From contig NZ_FOLE01000001.1 in NCBI RefSeq assembly GCF_900112255.1, positions 124,001 through 188,000 of the forward strand: DNA of 64,000 nt. The letters are read 5' to 3'. Made by a program: the position numbers and the translations under genes. This stretch comes from Flexibacter flexilis DSM 6793. GTDB lineage: Bacteria; Bacteroidota; Bacteroidia; Cytophagales; Flexibacteraceae. Below, piece after piece: positions 18,304 to 26,451 of the stretch. Every line of letters starts with the position of its first letter. Positions within the stretch are counted from its first letter, which is position 1. Under the pieces are notes generated by a model. That model worked only from the letters and a program-made list of their open reading frames with translations. It did no database searches and was not told the DNA's origin.

Positions 18304-18810
18304 ATGAAAATTTTGACATTTTTAGTGCTGTCTTTTGTGTTTTTTCACAACCTTCAAGCAAATAATATTGAAGCCTTTTCTAGTAATAAAAATTTGATAT
18401 TATCTTATCAAAATTATCCTGATTCCTCCTCTCTTGACAATCGCTTTGATTTATATATAAGTCTTTTATTTAAATATGATATACAGGTTGATAGTATTTT
18501 AGGTGAAGAGTCGGTAAAAGGATATGATAAATATGATGAATTTTTCGATTATCGTAAAAATAAAATAAGAGTTTGGTTAGACAGAGGAGCTGTTTATAAA
18601 ATTTTGACAAAAGACAAGACAGTTGATTTTTTAGGTACGCATATTGGCAATAATGTTCAATCTTTCAGAAAAGTTTTTGGCAAATCTAGGAGAGAAGAAA
18701 AAGGTGCTGTCCATTTTAATTTTGACGGCACATACATCGTTGTAAAATATAACCCAAAAACAAAAATAACCTTGGGTGTTTTTATCATGAATGAAGATTA
18801 TGAGAAATAA
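18304..18810 (+). CDS. Secreted hypothetical protein of the immunity array
   Basis: The start at 18304 is preferred over an upstream in-frame codon because MKILTFLVLSFVFFHNLQA forms a typical signal peptide, with cleavage after LQA. The mature part is about 149 residues, strand-rich, with a WLDRGAVYKILTKD segment and a terminal FDGTYIVVKYNPKTKI hairpin. It is not recognised as a family. It is the only clearly exported product in the array, so if it is an immunity protein it would act in the periplasm. It overlaps the next SMI1 gene by up to 20 bases, suggesting coupling. Confidence 0.6.
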   Translation: MKILTFLVLSFVFFHNLQANNIEAFSSNKNLILSYQNYPDSSSLDNRFDLYISLLFKYDIQVDSILGEESVKGYDKYDEFFDYRKNKIRVWLDRGAVYKILTKDKTVDFLGTHIGNNVQSFRKVFGKSRREEKGAVHFNFDGTYIVVKYNPKTKITLGVFIMNEDYEK

Positions 18811-19267
18811 AATACCCAAATTTAATATAGAAATGAGTTTGCAAGGAGATCCATTAAGCGTAAACGACATAGAAAAAGCAGAGGAACAATTAGGACGGCA
18901 AATACCTGACGAATACAAAGCATTTTTACTTCAATTCAATGGTGGACACCCTGAACCATGCAATTTTGTACGCCCAATGCATGATACCGCAATAGATAGT
19001 GTAAGCCTTTTTTATGGTTTATTTTTAAAATACTCTTATAATTTGATTGGGATATACAATGAGTACGCAATGCGAATGCCTACTGAATTTTTGCCAATAG
19101 CAAGTGTTGGAGGTTGTCAAATTTGTATTTGCACAGATGGTGAAAATATTGGAAAGCTTTACTTTTGGGATAGTGATGAAGAAAATCCTGATGAAGAACA
19201 ACCATGTTACGATAATATTTATTTATTGTCGGATTCTTTTACTGCTTTTATAAACTCTTTATCTTAG
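18791..19267 (+). CDS. SMI1/KNR4 (SUKH) family immunity protein
   Basis: A 158-residue SUKH-superfamily protein. The characteristic core is present: LSVNDIEKAEEQLGRQIPDEY (read as IEKAEEQLGRQIP then DEYKAFLLQFNGG), followed by PTEFLPIASVGGCQICI, a Y-F-W-D strand and the C-terminal SFTAFINSL helix. This is the canonical domain of bacterial toxin immunity proteins. The start may be at 18791 or at an ATG nine bases downstream; both overlap the end of the secreted-protein gene. It is eight bases upstream of the next gene. Confidence 0.85.
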   Translation: MKIMRNKIPKFNIEMSLQGDPLSVNDIEKAEEQLGRQIPDEYKAFLLQFNGGHPEPCNFVRPMHDTAIDSVSLFYGLFLKYSYNLIGIYNEYAMRMPTEFLPIASVGGCQICICTDGENIGKLYFWDSDEENPDEEQPCYDNIYLLSDSFTAFINSLS

Positions 19268-19274
19268 TATTGTT

Positions 19275-20288
19275 ATGCTTTTAAGCACTCAAAAACTAAT
19301 TAAATACCTCAAAATTTCTGATAAAAAGGATATTTCAGTTATTCAGTTTTATATCAATGTGGCATTATTAAGCGGTAACAAATCGGATTCGGATGCTTTA
19401 TTGAAAATATTTTTATCAGATCCAACCGAATATAGTTATTCAGTTTTTTTTGATTTATTTTTCAAATTTGGAGATAAAAAATATGCTGAAGAAATCTATT
19501 CAATAAGTGTCAAAGATGGCATTCTGCAAGAAAATATGCCTTGCGAAATTCTTGAACTTTTCGGAAGATTTCAATTCGAACCTACCAAAAATTTGTTGAT
19601 TAAGTACGCATTGAATATTGATATTGAAACCGATCACTATTTGAGTTTAAGTGCCATACAAGGCTTATTATACTTCGATTGTACAGATTATCATGATATT
19701 ATCAAAGAAAAAATTGAAGCATGCTATGATAAAAATATATTTTCAGAATTTGTCCCGACACTTGTATGCAAATTACGGGATAAGAAACCAGTTTTAGAAC
19801 GATTGTATGAAACAGGCTGTAAATATGCTTCAACCGATTGTAATGCAGGTATTGTATTAGGATTTTCATTATGTGGAGACGAAGGCAAAAAATACTTTTT
19901 ATCGTTATTGTTCGACAAGCATTGGGAAATGTATTCCACTGGTACAGGGAATACAAAATTTGCCTACAAAGGATTATTAAATTTAAAAATAAGCATATTA
20001 GAATTATTTAGAATAATAACGACATTTGAAGATATCGAACAACTCTCTTATGGCGTAAACCTAATTCTTTCGTTTATTGAATGTAAAGCGGATGATTATA
20101 CAGACGAGCTAAGTGAATCTTTTTTAGACATTTACACCCAACTTTTTTTACATAATAATACCGAAATCAATATACTAAAACTTGCCCGTAAAGTAGCGTC
20201 ATCTGATAGGACTTATCATGTAAAAAAAATAATTGAACTAAAAATAATGGAAAGTTTTACCAAAAATAATTATCTTTGCGCCATATAA
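19275..20288 (+). CDS. Hypothetical helical-repeat protein of the immunity array
   Basis: A 337-residue soluble, predominantly helical protein, likely an alpha-solenoid: repeated helix pairs such as SVIQFYINVALLSGN, EILELFGRFQFEPTKNLLI and YLSLSAIQGLLYFDC are visible. The family is not recognised. It follows the SMI1 gene by seven bases and is followed by a 199-base gap, so it probably ends one segment of the array. No catalytic motif is seen. Confidence 0.58.
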   Translation: MLLSTQKLIKYLKISDKKDISVIQFYINVALLSGNKSDSDALLKIFLSDPTEYSYSVFFDLFFKFGDKKYAEEIYSISVKDGILQENMPCEILELFGRFQFEPTKNLLIKYALNIDIETDHYLSLSAIQGLLYFDCTDYHDIIKEKIEACYDKNIFSEFVPTLVCKLRDKKPVLERLYETGCKYASTDCNAGIVLGFSLCGDEGKKYFLSLLFDKHWEMYSTGTGNTKFAYKGLLNLKISILELFRIITTFEDIEQLSYGVNLILSFIECKADDYTDELSESFLDIYTQLFLHNNTEINILKLARKVASSDRTYHVKKIIELKIMESFTKNNYLCAI

Positions 20289-20487
20289 AATATAGCTCGA
20301 AAATAACCCAAAAATCTAGGTATTACACTTAAAACAAGCCACACAAACTATACAATAGCTACACATAAACCACTTAAAATATATAAATTCATAAAGTAAT
20401 TGTATTATTAAAAATAAGCGAAGATAATTTGGGTATTATCTCTAAAATTAACAGTCATAAATAATAAATCTTTTAAAATAAACGCAG

Positions 20488-21060
20488 ATGGAAAAGCAAC
20501 AATATTTGGTGATTTCTGAAGAAACTAGCCTTGCCGATATCGCTAATAAATTTTATTTTTATAAGTGGGATTGGATGGATGAAGTAGATGAGCAAGAATC
20601 CAGTCCTTACACTCGATGGTATCTTGACAAGCAAACCAATACGAGCATCTATTACAGAGAAGAACAGAAAGATGTATTTTCATCAAGGTATTTTTATGTA
20701 AAAGGTACTGATATTGATAACACCATCCTGCAATTACGAGATGCGGCAACCATTTTGTCTCAAGAAGATCTGGTAAAAAATTTCAATCAAGAAACCGATA
20801 GTTTAAAGCGTGGAAGTGCAATTTATCAGCTTGGCATTATTCTAACTCTTGAGGCGTTTACGCCATCAATCTTGGCAGTTTTTGCGGCAGGCCTGCAAGA
20901 CAGTATTCCAGGCGTTCGTATTGCATCACTTTGGGGTATGGCGTGGCCGCATTGGGCTGAATTTAAACCGTTAGTTGAGCAAGCTCTACAAGATGAGGAT
21001 ACTGGGGTGCAAAAAACTGCGAAAGCATTGCTTAACGCACTTGAAAAAGCCAATAAGTAA
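20488..21060 (+). CDS. HEAT-like putative immunity protein, paralogue 2
   Basis: A 190-residue soluble protein, paralogous to the product of 11573-12163. It has an N-terminal beta region (TNTSIYYREEQKDVFSSRYF), the EDLVKNF helix and two C-terminal HEAT-like helix pairs (GIILTLEAFTPSILAVFAAG, GVRIASLWGMAWPHWAEFKP). The shared W-x-E-F-K-P-L motif near the end supports paralogy. It is preceded by 199 non-coding bases that may carry a promoter, and followed 12 bases later by the WGR gene. The role is inferred as immunity. Confidence 0.65.
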   Translation: MEKQQYLVISEETSLADIANKFYFYKWDWMDEVDEQESSPYTRWYLDKQTNTSIYYREEQKDVFSSRYFYVKGTDIDNTILQLRDAATILSQEDLVKNFNQETDSLKRGSAIYQLGIILTLEAFTPSILAVFAAGLQDSIPGVRIASLWGMAWPHWAEFKPLVEQALQDEDTGVQKTAKALLNALEKANK

Positions 21061-21072
21061 GCATTTGAAAAT

Positions 21073-22356
21073 ATGAAAAAATGGCTTGAATACAACGACG
21101 AAAATTCCAGCAAATTCTGGGAAATAGAAGTAATTGATAACATTTTTTTTGTGCGATACGGCAAAATCAATTCTGATAGAAAAACGCAAGAAAAGGCATT
21201 TGCCAACAACGAAATTGCGTTAAAAGAAGCGAATAAACTAATTGCCGAAAAAATGAAAAAAGGTTATACAGAAAATGGCAATAATACGTTTATTACTAAA
21301 AAAAATTCTAAAAATTTATCCCCGTATTTGAACGATATTTATGGGCTTGATCTGAATTGGGATCATAGTCTTGACGACTGTGATATAAATATTTTTCCAA
21401 ACTTTTGCGTTGAAAGTATTTATTCAATTGGCAGTACGGGGCACAACCATTTGGTTAAATGTATTTTACCTGAAGTCGATCCTCAGCATTATCCTATTGC
21501 TATATATAGCGAAGAGGAAGGCACGTCAAAAGTGATTGCAGCTACGATCGAAACGTGGTTTCCTTCTTATTTAATTTATAGGGTAAACAATTTAATGGAA
21601 TATTATTGGCATTGCGAAAAGAATGGCTATCTGGATAGTGCTGAATTTACCATCAAAGATTTGAATAATATCTTAGAATTTAGGGAAAATATCACTGCAA
21701 TTTGCAAGGATTTCGACAATGAAAACTTTTTGTATATTCTTCCAAATCTTTTTAAAACTATTGAAACAAAATCAAAAGATCAATGGAATTATAAAGAATA
21801 TCTCAAAATAGCTGAAAAAGGATCTGTTATTTCTAAATACATTGCGTTAGAACAAAATAGTTCCGAAGTTGAATTGTCTCAATTTTTCATTGAAAATAAA
21901 ACGTTTAACGCCGCTATTTTTGCTCTTTTTAAACCCAATACTGTTGTAAAGCAAGAGATTGCATTAGAGGTGTTCAAAAGAAGGCTGAATCACGATTTTG
22001 GCAATAGCTCCGAAATTATAAACCTAATAATAAACTGTGCAAACAGTTGTAATTCATATATCAGTAAAGATTCTCCCTATAAACCATTGCTGGAAATTAT
22101 AGTCAGTAAATCAGATAACAACATTATTTTTAGTGATGAATTTTTTGAATTAGGTAAACGATTAAAAAAGGCTGAATTATACAATGAAGCCATTTCTGCA
22201 TTCGAAAATGCGATGTATTTTAGTACAGGTGAAAATGAAGAATTTCATTTCAATGCCTTCAAAGCTTTAAAAGGAATTGCAAAAAAAATTAATGATAAGG
22301 CGTATGAGAAGTACATTTCTAAATATGCAAAAATCGTAAAAGAATACGAGGAATAG
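21073..22356 (+). CDS. WGR domain protein
   Basis: A 427-residue soluble protein. Residues 1-68 are a WGR-type domain (KFWEIEVIDNIFFVRYGKI, then TQEKAFANNEIALKEANKLI), a small module otherwise known from PARPs and MolR-type proteins where it binds nucleic acid or protein. The middle (about 90-200) contains an alpha/beta region with IAIYSEEEGTSKVIAATIETW, which is reminiscent of SUKH-type folds. The C-terminal 100 residues contain TPR-like helices (AELYNEAISAFENAMYFSTG). Such WGR proteins are common in polyimmunity loci. The precise function is unknown. Confidence 0.72.
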   Translation: MKKWLEYNDENSSKFWEIEVIDNIFFVRYGKINSDRKTQEKAFANNEIALKEANKLIAEKMKKGYTENGNNTFITKKNSKNLSPYLNDIYGLDLNWDHSLDDCDINIFPNFCVESIYSIGSTGHNHLVKCILPEVDPQHYPIAIYSEEEGTSKVIAATIETWFPSYLIYRVNNLMEYYWHCEKNGYLDSAEFTIKDLNNILEFRENITAICKDFDNENFLYILPNLFKTIETKSKDQWNYKEYLKIAEKGSVISKYIALEQNSSEVELSQFFIENKTFNAAIFALFKPNTVVKQEIALEVFKRRLNHDFGNSSEIINLIINCANSCNSYISKDSPYKPLLEIIVSKSDNNIIFSDEFFELGKRLKKAELYNEAISAFENAMYFSTGENEEFHFNAFKALKGIAKKINDKAYEKYISKYAKIVKEYEE

Positions 22357-22370
22357 AAATCGAAAATACC

Positions 22371-23627
22371 ATGAAAGACAAAGATTATTTAAAGTCAGAA
22401 GAAATAATAAATGCTTCTTTGGGAGGGTTTATGGGCAAAACGCTGACGAATGAAACCAAAGGTATTGAATTATTTCATACATTTAAAGGCGCAAAAACAT
22501 TTGCACCTTTATTGGTAGCACCCAATATTGAATATATTCGGATTCGCACAGATGCAAAAATCCCTGAATTTGATAGCATTGTGGAGTTAAATAAATTACG
22601 GAAAATTGTACTTGAAGGTAATTTAACAATCAATTCGCTTACTGCACTTGAAAAATTTCCGAAACTAAAGGAGTTAGAACTTCAAAAAATATTTCCATTG
22701 CTGGATGGTTTAAAGCTAAACATCGAGAAATTAGAAATTGCAAGCACGACTTTGGATAAAGTTAGTTATTTGCGCAATATGCCCAACCTCAAACATGTAT
22801 CTTTGGGCAATAGTGTCATTTATACCAATATCAATGATTCAACAGATTTCTCGGCAATAAAGCAAATAGAATACCTTTATATTCTTTCAAGAAGCTTGAC
22901 CAAATTAGACAATCTGAAAGTATTAAAAAATCTACGCTCTTTGTGGATTCCTGCTAATAGAAAACTTAAAAGCATCGAAGGTATTCAAGAAATGAATAAT
23001 CTTGATGTTTTTGCTTTTTACAGAACTGATGTTAAAGATTTATCGCCAGTTTCAGGACTAAATTTAAAATACATTTCTGGTGGAGAAACTAATATTAAAA
23101 CCCTTAAAGGTGTTCATCTAAAAGATATTATACGGCTTGAATTAAACAGCACACTTCTGAAGAAATTTGATGCTGAATCAATGCCAAATCTTGAATATCT
23201 TAGCCTGTTTAATACTCCTTTAAATAGCCTTAATGAGCTTGAAAACTTCTCCTCAATAAAACAATTATCTCTTGAATCTTGTAATGATATTTCGGATTTT
23301 TCTATTTTAGGTAAAATGCCTAATTTAGAAATTCTTGATTTGCATAAAATTTCAATACCTGAGGATACACTCATTAAGATATTGGATGCTCCAAAGCTCA
23401 AAATTATCAATGTTGAAGGAAATGACGCGATAAAAAACATAGAGCCGAATAGTGCTATAACAAAGGCTCGTGAACGAAATATTCATTTCTGTTATAAAAA
23501 CAGAGAGTATGCCGAATTTATGCGTAATTATGATAAACGCTTTGGCACTCTGGCATATTATATGCATCTTTTTGAAGGTGATAAAAACAAATGGACTTAT
23601 CTTTCAGATAAAGGGTTTCATGTATAG
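22371..23627 (+). CDS. Leucine-rich repeat protein
   Basis: A 418-residue soluble protein dominated by leucine-rich repeats from about residue 50 to 360, of the irregular bacterial type with L-x-x-L-x-L and N-L-x-x-L units (for example MPNLKHVSLGNSVI, LKNLRSLWIPANR, MPNLEYLSLFNTPLN). The last 60 residues are a basic aromatic tail with FMRNYDKRFGTLAYYMHLFE. There is no signal peptide, so it stays in the cytoplasm. It lies 14 bases after the WGR gene and is probably co-transcribed with it. It is presumed a toxin-binding immunity scaffold. Confidence 0.78.
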   Translation: MKDKDYLKSEEIINASLGGFMGKTLTNETKGIELFHTFKGAKTFAPLLVAPNIEYIRIRTDAKIPEFDSIVELNKLRKIVLEGNLTINSLTALEKFPKLKELELQKIFPLLDGLKLNIEKLEIASTTLDKVSYLRNMPNLKHVSLGNSVIYTNINDSTDFSAIKQIEYLYILSRSLTKLDNLKVLKNLRSLWIPANRKLKSIEGIQEMNNLDVFAFYRTDVKDLSPVSGLNLKYISGGETNIKTLKGVHLKDIIRLELNSTLLKKFDAESMPNLEYLSLFNTPLNSLNELENFSSIKQLSLESCNDISDFSILGKMPNLEILDLHKISIPEDTLIKILDAPKLKIINVEGNDAIKNIEPNSAITKARERNIHFCYKNREYAEFMRNYDKRFGTLAYYMHLFEGDKNKWTYLSDKGFHV

Positions 23628-23705
23628 ATGATTGAAATTTTCATGGATTTATCTTGCATCAAAAGCGAATAAATATTTTTCTAAAACTGTTGTTATAGTT
23701 AAGCG

Positions 23706-23713
23706 TAAGTTTG
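23706..23713 (+). promoter_or_regulatory. Possible internal promoter -7 box
   Basis: A perfect Bacteroidota -7 box, TAAGTTTG, lies 18 bases upstream of the gene at 23732 after a 104-base gap. No good TTTG is found at the expected -33 distance, so the promoter is tentative. Confidence 0.35.
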
Positions 23714-23731
23714 AAATAAATATAAAACAGA

Positions 23732-25039
23732 ATGGAGAATAAATCAACTTTATTTCATATTGGAGATGAATTTTATTGCCGAATAATTAAAGGTCATCAA
23801 GAATCAGATTATGAAGATTTGATTCATAATTTATATTATCCTGAAGAAATATGGAATTGGAATGCAGAAAAAGGAATGCACCTTAATCCTAAAACTGATA
23901 TTTCGGAAGAAGAATTGGTTCAGTTTGATGGCAATGATATTATACTGGAGATAGCAAAATTTGTGCAAGGGAATAAGGTTTCCTCTTGGTTATTAGCACG
24001 TTTATGGTACTTAACAGATGGGTATATTATAAACACAATAAATAGTTTAGATAATAATTTGGTCGGCAGTTCAGATGGTGGCGATTTTTATACTTACATG
24101 CTTATCGAAAATACTCGCGAACCTATTGGAGTTCTAGAATTTAGAGGCTCACCCGATTATTCAAGTATTACTATTACAAAGAGATCAGTGGATTTTAAGG
24201 TCCAAAATTTAACGCATTTCTATCGTCAATTTGCAGCTAAATTATTGGATGAACAAAGGCAGTTGAGCATTTGTGAAATTACAGTAAAAGACCCAGAATT
24301 ATTATTATATCCCTACAAATACGGTTGGAATGGACAAGAATTATTAAGATATTCGGAATACGATGTTCTTGAATGGTTTACCAATAATGGAATGCAGGAA
24401 TTAAGGCTAATTTTAGAAACTGCATTAGAAAATATAAAAAATAATCCTCTACATCATTTAGAAAAAGGAATCAGAAATACCGTAATTTCTCAAATAAAAT
24501 CGCATAAAATATTTACACAGCATTACAAAACGTCTGACTTTTCGATTATTCAACGTTTAGAAATGCATTGTATTCAATATACTGGAAAAATTTGGAGTGA
24601 TATTTGGCCAAATAATGAGACATTCAAACGATTACAGCAAGTTTTTTATCAATTAAAATCTTCTAAAATTCAATCCAGTAAAATCGTATTTTCTTTTGAA
24701 AAAGAATGGAAATATATGCAACAATGGGTAGAAGAAACATATTTAACAGATACCAATCACAAACGCCATAAATTCGCCGCTTCATTTGTTGGACTCGCTA
24801 TGGTTTTATCAATTCATAATATACGCAATAATTCAAAAAATGAGGTTGATTCAGCGTCAAATTGGGAAATAGATTCTGAAACAGATTTTTACATAGAAGA
24901 TATTCATTTTTATGCAGCTTGTGCTTATGCAAATGGGCTTCCGTATAAAAAAGATGGCTTCGAAATTGGCGATTCGCAGAAGTATCTAACATTTTGGCGA
25001 TGGTGGCTTTTTGAGGCAATACCGCAAGCATATCGTTAA
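23732..25039 (+). CDS. Large putative immunity protein with Imm5-like C-terminus
   Basis: A 435-residue soluble protein. The N-terminal 240 residues are unrecognised alpha/beta (GSSDGGDFYTYMLIENTREP, SITITKRSVDF). The C-terminal part is helical and contains FAASFVGLAMVLSIHNIRN, then ACAYANGLPYKKDG and the aromatic FWRWWLFEAIPQAYR end, which recalls the Imm5 family. The family is named from memory of the terminal W-x-W-W-L-x-E-A-I-P pattern and is tentative. A -7-like promoter box precedes it. It is flanked by gaps of about 100 bases. Confidence 0.55.
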   Translation: MENKSTLFHIGDEFYCRIIKGHQESDYEDLIHNLYYPEEIWNWNAEKGMHLNPKTDISEEELVQFDGNDIILEIAKFVQGNKVSSWLLARLWYLTDGYIINTINSLDNNLVGSSDGGDFYTYMLIENTREPIGVLEFRGSPDYSSITITKRSVDFKVQNLTHFYRQFAAKLLDEQRQLSICEITVKDPELLLYPYKYGWNGQELLRYSEYDVLEWFTNNGMQELRLILETALENIKNNPLHHLEKGIRNTVISQIKSHKIFTQHYKTSDFSIIQRLEMHCIQYTGKIWSDIWPNNETFKRLQQVFYQLKSSKIQSSKIVFSFEKEWKYMQQWVEETYLTDTNHKRHKFAASFVGLAMVLSIHNIRNNSKNEVDSASNWEIDSETDFYIEDIHFYAACAYANGLPYKKDGFEIGDSQKYLTFWRWWLFEAIPQAYR

Positions 25040-25138
25040 GCCAAACGAGATAATAAAGGAAAAATAACTAACAGAAATACAGGATTGAATCAAAGTCAAA
25101 ATTAGTTGTATTTTTACTAGAAGTTATATTTAATTTAT

Positions 25139-25912
25139 ATGCATCATATGAAAAAAGTAATCATGGCTCTTGTGGGAAATCATCGTTTTTATGACTTAGA
25201 GGTTTTAGCTTCGGTTATTAATATTTTTGAACAAGATAATCTATTAAAACCAGAATATTATTCCTCTGATGATCGTATGTATTACGACTATAATCACGAT
25301 GATATTATTTCATTTGCGACTGGCGATGTATTACCGTTTGACTTGCAGATTCGGCGTAAAAAACGTATCAAATACAACTCAATAATAAAACTTGATGACA
25401 GACCTGGAATAAATATAGATTTCGGTCAGAATATTGCCTCGAAAGATTTGGCGTATTCTTTTGCGTTTGCCAATCGTTTAGCAGAAACATATCGTCCCGA
25501 TTTTGGCTGGATGCATCTATTTTCTGGTAATCAACCACCTTTTGAAGATGAGTTGGCCAGAAATATATATCGAATTGATATTGGCATGAGTGGCATTGCT
25601 CCCCGATATGATCGGTACGGTCCAGGTGGGCTTGGACTAAGAACCTTTATCGGGCCACGCTATGTTGAAATTTTTGGGCGTGAGCTACTTCTCTCCACCC
25701 CAGCACATATAAAAGAATTATCGTGGGGCGGGATTTGTATTGATCTCGTTCCAAATCCATGGCAGGCTACGCCAGAGGACATAATTCCTGTTTGGCAGCA
25801 GTCCATGGAACATCTGCGTTCTGCACAAGTATTTACGCATATCGAACTGAATGATGTTGGGGCTGTATCATTTGAAGTGAATAAACATCCCTTATCTCGT
25901 AGAACCCTTTAA
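25139..25912 (+). CDS. Putative immunity protein (DUF3396/Imm52-like layout)
   Basis: A 257-residue soluble protein. The start may be at 25139 (MHHMKK) or at the methionine three codons later, 25148. It contains FGWMHLFSGN, a glycine/tyrosine-rich GIAPRYDRYGPGGLGLRTF loop, then GPRYVEIFGRELLLSTP and WGGICIDLVPNPW. The order of the FGW, G-x-R-x-F-I-G and W-G-G-I segments resembles the DUF3396/Imm52 type and the product of 10338-11126, but similarity is weak. It is likely an immunity protein by context. Confidence 0.55.
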   Translation: MHHMKKVIMALVGNHRFYDLEVLASVINIFEQDNLLKPEYYSSDDRMYYDYNHDDIISFATGDVLPFDLQIRRKKRIKYNSIIKLDDRPGINIDFGQNIASKDLAYSFAFANRLAETYRPDFGWMHLFSGNQPPFEDELARNIYRIDIGMSGIAPRYDRYGPGGLGLRTFIGPRYVEIFGRELLLSTPAHIKELSWGGICIDLVPNPWQATPEDIIPVWQQSMEHLRSAQVFTHIELNDVGAVSFEVNKHPLSRRTL

Positions 25913-25926
25913 ACTGAAGAAGTAAC

Positions 25927-26007
25927 ATGAATTGGCACAAACAAGTATTGCCCTACGAGCAGGCGATAGGCGATGTTACCTGGGCGCGCACGTTTGGCAG
26001 CGAGTAG
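25927..26007 (+). pseudogene. Short gene fragment, 26 codons
   Basis: A tiny open frame (MNWHKQVLPYEQAIG...TFGSE) sits 14 bases after the previous stop and 21 bases before the next start. It is visibly richer in G and C than the surrounding array genes and stops abruptly, so it looks like the 5' remnant of a lost gene. No family can be assigned from 26 residues. Confidence 0.35.
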
Positions 26008-26028
26008 TAAGATTAGTGAAAAAACATT

Positions 26029-26451
26029 ATGAAAAAAAGTGAATTAAGTACAGCGCAAATTTCTCAAATCGAAATGATTTATTCTCTGATGAAAAAAGCA
26101 GGTTGGAATGGAAGAATATCTAACGATTTGTTTTTCAATAAAGAATTTTATTTTCCGCACGAAGCTGTATTTGATTATCACAATAGAGAATCAAATCTCG
26201 TTTTTATGTTTTCTTCATCAAAGGCAAAGGTTGATATCACTATCTCTGACAAATTTGGATATCTAAATTTTGTTGTATCCGTTGATGGCTGTTTTGAGAA
26301 ACTGTATGAAATATTGACAAAGTTTCAGAATGCTCTTTCTTGTACAAATTATATGGATTTTATTCGGGAAGTTATTTTAAATTTCCCAGATAAAACATTC
26401 ATTTACGAAAATGATGAGCTTAAAATATTAAAGCTAAATAAAAATGGATAA
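26029..26451 (+). CDS. Hypothetical protein of the immunity array
   Basis: A 140-residue soluble protein, family not recognised. It opens with a helical segment (LSTAQISQIEMIYSLMKKAG), continues with strands (AVFDYHNRESNLVFMF, KVDITISDKFGYLNFVV) and ends in a lysine-rich tail. Its last eight bases overlap the next gene, which suggests translational coupling with the DUF3859 protein. Confidence 0.57.
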   Translation: MKKSELSTAQISQIEMIYSLMKKAGWNGRISNDLFFNKEFYFPHEAVFDYHNRESNLVFMFSSSKAKVDITISDKFGYLNFVVSVDGCFEKLYEILTKFQNALSCTNYMDFIREVILNFPDKTFIYENDELKILKLNKNG

